Position numbers and translations under genes: made by a program
From: Oopsacas minuta
Taxonomy: Eukaryota > Porifera > Hexactinellida > Lyssacinosida > Leucopsacidae
Reading direction: 5' to 3'
DNA length: 64,000 nucleotides
NCBI GenBank assembly: GCA_024704765.1
Contig: JAKMXF010000315.1
Span: forward strand, 145,445-209,444
Shown: piece by piece, positions 56,690-64,000 of the stretch
How positions within the stretch are numbered: the stretch's first letter is position 1
Layout: each line of letters starts with the position of its first letter
The notes under the pieces: generated by a model
Told to the model about the DNA's origin: nothing
The model's database searches: none
The model's input: only the letters and a program-made list of their open reading frames with translations

Positions 56690-58790
56690 TTTAATACACA
56701 GTATATTACATTTTGGAATTCTTACGTTACTTTTTGGATAATATGTAGGATATTCCAAGTCATTTCACCATGTCATTTACCTACCTCCTCCGATTTGATC
56801 CAGTGTTTGTGAGTTAATCATTGACTTACCAGTAATTAATTTTGAGTTTCAAATCATTAGGTTACATGGTTATAGTGTTATTACATTGCAAATTTTAAAT
56901 TTTTTCGATTTTAGAAACTTACGTCCCTGATAACAACTAGTATATAATTCTGAGTGTCATATTTTTGTCAATAAAACTTGCACTTAGGTATCAACAAAAG
57001 GATCTGGAGATTTCATTAAAAATTTAATAGGATTGTTTCTGCACATATACTGCCCAAAACTGAAACTGTTACCAGAAGTTAGCTCAGATTCAGGGAGATT
57101 TCAGGAACTTTAATTTCTCCATTTTGAATGATATATTTAGTGTTTTTTTTCTGATTGTATCCAGTTTCCTTCACTTCCTATGTTTTCATTTGAAATCATT
57201 AGCAGTTATCCGTAATTGGCCACCATAATACCAATTTATTCAAGTAATTCCTACATTCCAAATAAATTGTACCGGATACTTTGTAATACAGGACTTACAA
57301 GTATTATTCACCACTGATGGCAAGTAGAGGGCTATGTTTTCGAATATATGGCCGAAGCAGCTTTTATATTTAGTATATGTCATTTGAATGTATTACCAAC
57401 TTATATATATATACGGTAACCGCGGACACGCTTGTCAATTCAATAATTTGCTAGGTGATCATCTGAACACGAAATACGGTACTTTTGGATGATTTTGGAG
57501 TAGTTTGATGGTGTTTTTCTCTGTAATTTGTAAGTTCAAACTTCGACATTTACTTGATATTACTATATCATGCAGTTGTTTCGGAAAATTGTATGGAAAT
57601 TTAGATGGAATCCTTACACATTTCTCTGTTGCAATTCAAATATATATGAACTGATTCTAGCCATCTGAAAGAAAATTGATGATAGATGTATACTTTAGAC
57701 ATTTATGTGTTCGTAATATGTCATTTCCTATTCAGGAATAATATAGTTATGACATCTAACTTTTATGGTCAATAAGTTGTTTCACATATATATTGATTGT
57801 CCATATATTATAAGTGACTAAATAATATAATAACGTTTCAAGTTATTTACCAAAACTGTATTATTGATGAATAGTAAGTCACCTATTGCGCGGATGCACT
57901 AGTGTCAAAAGTAAATGTCTATCGTCAATATTTTTCAGAAATGGCTAGAATCTGTTCATATATATTTGAATCGTAACAGAAAAAATGTGTAAGGACCAAC
58001 AAAATTTCCACTTTTTTTCAAAATTACTGATATAATGATTTCAAGTAAATATTGAAGGAAATAAAACCCTCTGAACTACTCCAAATTCGTTCATCAGTAT
58101 CTTATTTAGTGGTAAGATGATCATCTGGTGAATTATTGAATTGACAAATTGTCCGCGGTTACCATATTTATATATGCTGGTAGTGCATTTACGGACACAC
58201 CTTTAATATTTGACCTGTTTGAACCATATATTCGAAAGTATAGCCCTATAATTACATTCCATAGTTGATAATAGGTGTAAGTCCTAGATTACGAAATCCC
58301 GGTATAATTCATTTGGAATTTTAGCATTATTTAAATAACATTGGTGAATTATCGTTGTCAATTACAGACAATTGTTAATGACTTCAAGTGAACACATGGG
58401 AAGTGAAAGAAACCGGCTTGAATCTGTAATTCAAAAGGGATAAATTTATGTTCCTGAAATCTCCCTGAATGCTATGTCATAGTTCCGATTTCACTTCCGG
58501 TAACAGTTTCAGTTTCACTTTTGAATCAGTATATGCCTCCAAATCATTTCAATTATTCTTATGAAATCTCCAGAGCCCAGATCCTTTTGTTGATAGATGG
58601 AAGTTTTTGTGACGATAAGATGAAACTCACAATAATATACTAGTTGTAACTCATACATCATTAATGTTATGTCAATGAGTATCGACTCACAATGTTTGAA
58701 GCAAATCCGAGGAGGTGAAATGACCAGATTATTTGACTCGAATTCCCATATGGAATCATTACATTGTTCTAGGTAAGTAGTAGAATACTA
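56690..58790. repeat. Giant palindrome, ~2.1 kb fold-back
   Basis: The two halves are a diverged inverted repeat around a centre near 57789. The strongest pairs are GGTAACCGCGGAC (57415) with GTCCGCGGTTACC (ends 58163), TTCAATAATT with its inverse, TTCGAATATATGG (57344) with its inverse near 58231, CAACAAAAGGATCTGG near 56993 with its inverse near 58590, and ACCTCCTCSGATTTG near 56783 with its inverse near 58710. Arms about 1 kb; no coding content. Class unknown. Confidence 0.72.
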
Positions 58791-60479
58791 CATGATGGCA
58801 TACTTGTCGTCATAATTGTCCTGAATTTTGTGTTCCAAGATAGTGTAAATATTCTACTTCGCGTGATTTCCCGCTAAATTTGTGCCTTCAGTCCAGCTGT
58901 ATCTCCACTTATGTTGGCAAGTATATCATAAATTCATGAGACTTATAATCTTATCATGGGGAACCAAATAAACATACTAATTTGAATCGCTCAATAGAAG
59001 AGCGTATTGAATATTGATTCAAGTATTTTTCGAAAAACGATGAGCCTAGTGATATAATGCATAATTACACGTTAATAAACATCGACAAAATTCTACTATA
59101 CATGACCTTATACCTTCAGAATATATTAGGTATTTCACGAATAAAAGAGAATCACCTCGGTGACACTGTAAAGTGTATACAAACAAAAAGTCACGCCCAC
59201 ATTATCGACTCTATACTTTGGAAGTTATTGTAAACCTAATTTGAGTAAACAGAATGTAAATTTCAAAAATGCCTGAAAGTTATATTTCTTTGGTGCAAGA
59301 ATTCATTGGTATTTCAAATACTTACTGTTTAAAATGCTAATATATCTCATACTTTCTAACCTTCCAGGGATCCCCGGATTATCCCGGAACTAAACCTATG
59401 ATCCAAGAGAAGAATTGCTATAAAGAACAGGTTATTTATAGGAAATTTCGGGCTTCTGTTCTCTTAAATCAGGGAGATATCATATAATTAGCATAGAAAA
59501 TTAAAAATCCAGGGATTTCAAGGAAAATATCTCGGTAAATCGTTACAAAGGGTTGGTAAGTATGAAGTCATTTATAGATAATACGAGAATTGCAAAAAAT
59601 GTACACAAGGAAATTTCAAAAATCTGTCTAAAAAAGTTATATTTTTAGTAGCTGAGATCCCTTGGTAGTAAAAATCTGTTGGTAAACTATAAAATCTCAA
59701 GTGTTAATTGAAATTTCAGTTTAAATTGATAAGAATCCGTCGAACACCCTCCGCCACACCAGGAACGACCCCTATAATTTTTGCAAGTACCTAGTACGTA
59801 TATACATAGTTGCTATGGCGTATAAGAACATTATCACTATTGTAGAGAAAGTCATATTATAACCGATAATACATGTTTTATTGCCGCGATATATAATTCA
59901 TACTATTGGACTGCATAAATTCTAAGTTGTAAATTAGTGTAAATTAGTGGTCATTTATACTAATTTACTATAAATAATGCCTATTATGTTGGAAATTTAC
60001 CTTATGACTAGACAAAACCTAATATTTGTGTTAGCTAGTCTGTTCTGATTGTGGAGAGTAAATATGCTTATGATTTCTAATGAGTGTGACATTACGAATG
60101 ACTTGAAACAGGGCTGGGATTGGTTAACCGATTCGAAGCGATGATGAAGACCTTTTTGATAATAGCGGTAAACAGGTTTACTACTGAATTATTTAAGTAT
60201 AAGGAAATATAAGCTGAAATCTTTATACTTTCTTTCAAATTGCTTGGGTATATCAGTGGAGACAACCCGAAACTTTTTTCTCCGTTAAAGCCCTATAGCC
60301 AAAACTGGATAGAATTAATTTGATATATGGTGTGATAAATATTGAAGATATTCGTTGAGTGTACTTTTCCCCATTGCTAATCAATCGAACACCATATGCC
60401 ACCATTTCACACTAGTTAAACTTATGTCTGGCCACAGGCAAAAATTACCCATCTGTATATTTTGCATGAATATTTTGTG
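58791..60479. other. Unassigned stretch
   Basis: AT-rich; no gene recognised. A solo hAT-type end CAGGGCTGGGATTGGTTAAC sits at 60113, related to the MITE at 38067-38456; no matching right end was found. Confidence 0.35.
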
Positions 60480-63400
60480 GAACTTTGATTAAATGAGGAA
60501 AAAGGCAAATTTAGATGAAAGTTCTACTAAAATGTCTTCTGTCGAATTTTGATCGAAAATGTAAATCTTTGATCGAGAATTAAGATTTTTGATTTGAAAG
60601 TATAGAACTTTGATCGAAAAATGAGAACTTGTATTTATCACATAAATTCACGAATTATGCAATTTGGTTAACTAACATGGGATTTCTTTTAACAATTCGG
60701 GAACTAGTGTTACGTGAAAATATCTGTGGCAGAAATCAGCCCAATAAATGTAACGTCATCTGAAATTATTGATTGGACGACTAATCTGATCTAGTGAGTA
60801 AAAATTTGGGCTGAAATCATCCCTTTGACCTCATTGTTAGATTATTACGATCGCAAATTTAGTGTTAGATTCAATGTGTGTGTCCCATCTTTAAACTTCA
60901 TCGCATTGGCTTAGTTGCTCAGCTATTTATTTTGGAGTTTTTACTGTGCTGACTATACTTTAATATGAGGCTCAGTATTGATCTCAGTGCTTATTTGCTT
61001 TATATTTTTTTCTCTCTTGTTTTCGTTTTCGTTCTCCAGCCCACGCCGTTTATGAGTAAGAACTCAAATTTATCAAAGGGTCAGAGTGAGTCTGTGCCAC
61101 CTATAGATTTGTACCTTGGTATACGTTTTTTGATCTGACCCGATTTGCCACTTCTGTGTCACTATAAATTTACCATTGAAATTGTATTCTAGAAATTTCC
61201 AATGGTCTGATTTCACAACTTTATTTCTTTGAATATTTTAACTGTGGTATTTAGAATTATCTTATCAATGGTTTGTATCGTTTCTTAAAGTATTTTTCCA
61301 TGTTTTATACATCGCTCTTATTCATCTCAATCAATGGAATATAGTGTTGTTGAAGGCAAAAACATTGGTTCTATTAACTATGGATGTCAAAGCTATAGAT
61401 ATTATCAGTCCTCCTCGTCTTCAACATCCATTTTTTGTGGTGTACTCCTTGGAGGTGCAAAGGAATTGAATGTCCTGGTACAGGACTAATTGATCTCACA
61501 ACTAATCTTTTACCAAAAACAAGATCATAATCACACTTAAGTCACCTACGAATCCACTGTAATAGTTCTGAATAATGCATTCAAACCTGCTGCAGAATGG
61601 TCAACATCAAATCTAAGAGAAATCTTTGATGATATGACTTCTACGTATCAAGCAGGTGCATTAGTGAGTTTTGGAAATGTTCGAAATAAGATAGTTAAGA
61701 AGGAGACTTGAATTACCAGGGAATCCTCTAGCGCCTAAACAATTTGAAGTAATGATCAAACAACAAGCCGATTTACACACTTTTTCTGATTAATGATAAT
61801 CTCATCAGACTGCTCTGCTGCTTTATTCTGGTCTGAATTTATGTGTGAATCTCTGAAGAACACTGATGCGACCAATTTTGATGCAACATTTTTTGTTGTC
61901 CCCAAATTATTTTACCAGTGGTTTACTATTTTCCTACAAGAACTTTATCATGCTTTGCCAGCCATACATATTTTGATGTCAACAAATCAGTATATCTCTA
62001 TGACACTGTTCTGCAAAATGTAGCAGAATTTATGCCTGATTTTAAACCAAAATTCGCTGTCGGTGATGACGAAAGGCATCGAGAAATTCATTTCGCACAG
62101 CTTTCAATTCGATAGAAGTATCAGGATGCCTATTTCATTTTTCGAGAGCTAATTGGAAAAGATTAACAAAGCTACATCTCACCTCTTCATATACAAAAAA
62201 AGAACTCTGAGTTTAATGGATGGGTCAAGTCTATTATGGTACTTCCCATGTTACCTGAAAAAGAAATTATCTGAAGTTGCTCTACAAAATATGAATGACC
62301 ATGAGGTTATTAATCTTCAAAGCCTTAAGAGTTACATAAAGAGGTTTTGGATTAAAAGGAATGATTTATCAATATCTGGTTCTTTTCAAACAACTATCAA
62401 CTGTTCTGAAGTATATAATCGGGGTTTAAAGTCTTTCATCCGTGTAAAAAGCCTAACCTATGGGCATTCATGGAATGTTTCAAAAAGACGCTGAAAGAAT
62501 ATCTTCTTGAATACCAGAGAATGAAGGATGGCCCAGAAATTGGCGAGCGAAGTCCAAAGGATATATATATATACAGAGAAAATTAGAAACAAATGTAAAG
62601 AAAAGAATACATACCACTAGAATATATTAAAGAAATTTCAAATACTATTGGTAATCTACAATTTCGAACTTAATCGGGATCTACGGAATTGGAGGAAAGT
62701 ATAGATGAAACTTCTGATAGTTCAAGCGATGTAGAATAAATGGTGAAGAATCTTTGTATCATTAGTTTGAACTGTAGAGATCTAACGTTTGTCTTCATAC
62801 CTTGTGGACATGCTAATGTATGCGGAAATTTTTACTGAATTTCACGATCGGTGATAGATGTCCAGTTTGTCATTCTATTATAATGAGCAAGATGCAGATT
62901 TTCCAATAGCAAAGTCAATCCTACGTTTGACACATCAGTTTTAACTGAATATTGAATGAGCTTTATGTGATAATATATTGTAGTTTAGTGATGATATATT
63001 ATCTAAAGTTAGATAGCGAATTTTACTTTATAGTTATATTCCCCATATGGTATTAGAATGTAGAAGTAATGTATGTGTCATAAGTGTTCTATCTTAAGTT
63101 GTTTAATAAGTCTATCAGTGAAGACGTATTACGTAGAACACGTATTAGTAGTTCAATCAATAATTTTGGTAACGTAACTTCTTTTGGGCTGATTTCTGAA
63201 ACAGATATTTTGCACGTAAACACTAGTTCCTGAATTGTTAAAAAGAATTCTCATGTTAGTTAATAAAATTACATAATTCGTGATATTCATATGATAGATG
63301 CAATTTCTCATTTTTTCGATCAAGATTCTACAATTTTCGATCCAAGTTCGGGATAAGAAATTGATCAGAATTCTGTAAAAAATTCGATAAAAATATATCG

Positions 63401-63480
63401 ATGCAAAATCACGAAATGAAAGCTTGCTAAAATTTTCATACCTTTGAAAGTGAAAATATTCTACACCTTCTACACTTCTA
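60480..63480 (+). mobile_element. MULE-type transposon with long inverted repeats
   Basis: Left arm 60590-60800 and right arm 63145-63340 are clear inverted counterparts (CACGAATTATG, TTAACTAACATG, AACAATTC.GGAACTAGTGTT, ATCAGCCCAA, AATTATTGATTG). Fainter similarity extends outward to about 60480 and 63450 through repeats of TTTGATCGAAAA. Long inverted repeats around a MULE transposase are typical. No 8-9 bp duplication was identified, so the outer limits are approximate. Confidence 0.62.
61560..62900 (+). pseudogene. MULE transposase with C-terminal RING finger, broken
   Basis: Plus-strand pieces. RRLELPGNPLAPKQFEVMIK is upstream of the core. NFDATFFVVPKLFYQ is the D-x-T-F start of a MULE DDE domain. 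FHALPAIHIL-like sequence and, shifted, YDTVLQNVAEFMPDFKP and FAVGDDERHREI hold the second acidic site. SGCLFHFSRANWKRL, the CxxH of the family, follows in another frame, and the helical C-terminal half runs 62153-62494. Near the end, CIISLNCRDLTFVFIPCGHA, NVCG and then, shifted, CPVCHSIIM have the C...CGH...C...CxxC spacing of a C-terminal RING finger. At least four shifts. RING-tailed MULE proteins are not something I can cite with confidence; the domain call rests on spacing. Confidence 0.6.
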
Positions 63481-64000
63481 GAATTTTTGATAATAGTATT
63501 TTTGCTGGTTATACGATTTTTGCTCTAACTAAATGAAAAATATTCATTATATAGCACTATCGTTAGTAATTCTATTGTTCTTAGATGTTAAACATTTATT
63601 TGGCAAACAATAGGTAGTTCTAGCGCTGTATATTATATTGATTTATTGAATATCTGAATTTCGTGTATCTTGAATTATTTAAATTTTATTTATAAATATT
63701 ATGTTATCAAATTAACCATGGTCAACAAAATTTAACTTCATTTTCTCATCAAGTATTAGATTGACATTTTCTAAGCTAGTTTTTTACGCTGAATTCAAAT
63801 CTGCTTTCAGATTCTTTCCAGCACATCCAGTTTTTTTCCATCTACAAGTCGACGATTTTTATGTGTTTCCTAAATTTTTCCTGTTATTTTATGGTAGTGG
63901 CTGTCTTTTTGTCTTCTTACATGATAGCCATCTGAAATAAATCAACGTTTCGATGTTTTAGATTAATGCCAAGATAATATCAGTTATTATCCTAGCTCTT
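63481..64000. other. Unassigned end of the window
   Basis: AT-rich; no recognisable feature. Confidence 0.3.

Noticed and set aside
1-64000. CRISPR array, operons, ribosome binding sites
   Set aside because: The window is eukaryotic; no regularly spaced direct repeats or operon structure is present.

Overview
This is AT-rich eukaryotic nuclear DNA, almost certainly from an arthropod. I favour a caligid copepod (salmon-louse type) from the mixture of mariner and Tc1 families, but I cannot prove it. There are no prokaryotic operons, rRNAs or tRNAs. Clear host coding sequence is limited to short exons with splice signals: a first exon of proteasome subunit beta-4 (49428-49662, +), a serine/arginine-rich exon (36666-37049, -) with a possible 3' end of the same gene (29289-29488, -), and a membrane-helix exon (41128-41280, +).

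Nearly everything else is cut-and-paste DNA transposons, most of them broken. I recognise PIF/Harbinger, hAT (at least three kinds), mariner/Tc1 (six), Tigger/pogo (two), P-element/THAP9-like, Merlin, MULE with a RING tail, several large fold-back elements, and a three-copy family that I cannot place with certainty. I saw no reverse transcriptase or LTR.

Layout: 1-7617 is a three-layer nest. An old copy of the unplaced family (copy B) is split by a 5.6 kb PIF/Harbinger element (592-6191, CTG target duplication). That element carries a younger copy (A, 3196-5917) with an intact 573-codon transposase. 8825-12590 is bounded by inverted arms and holds a transposase relic and a 0.9 kb palindrome. 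14184-16560 is a ZMYM1/TTF-type hAT. 21302-24292 and 44475-47465 are two inverted, equal-length, almost identical copies of a dead hAT, 20 kb apart. 25397-26708 is a mariner. 29.6-34.9 kb is another nest: Tigger split by copy C of the unplaced family (30683-32883). 35.3-36.5 kb is a fold-back. 38.07-44.37 kb holds a hAT MITE, two mariners, a Tc1 and a P-like relic. 47.7-48.7 kb is Merlin, 51.2-52.6 kb mariner, 54.9-56.0 kb Tigger, 56.7-58.8 kb a giant palindrome and 60.5-63.5 kb a MULE.

The unplaced family (A, B, C) is the best candidate for something little described. Its termini are 5'-CAC...GTG-3', it makes a 3-bp TTA-type duplication, and it encodes one protein with an N-terminal CxxC-rich module and a DDE-like core carrying a CxxC insert. 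In two of the nests, removing the inserted element plus one 3-bp duplication restores the interrupted reading frame exactly. This fixes the element boundaries and the order of insertion without outside data.
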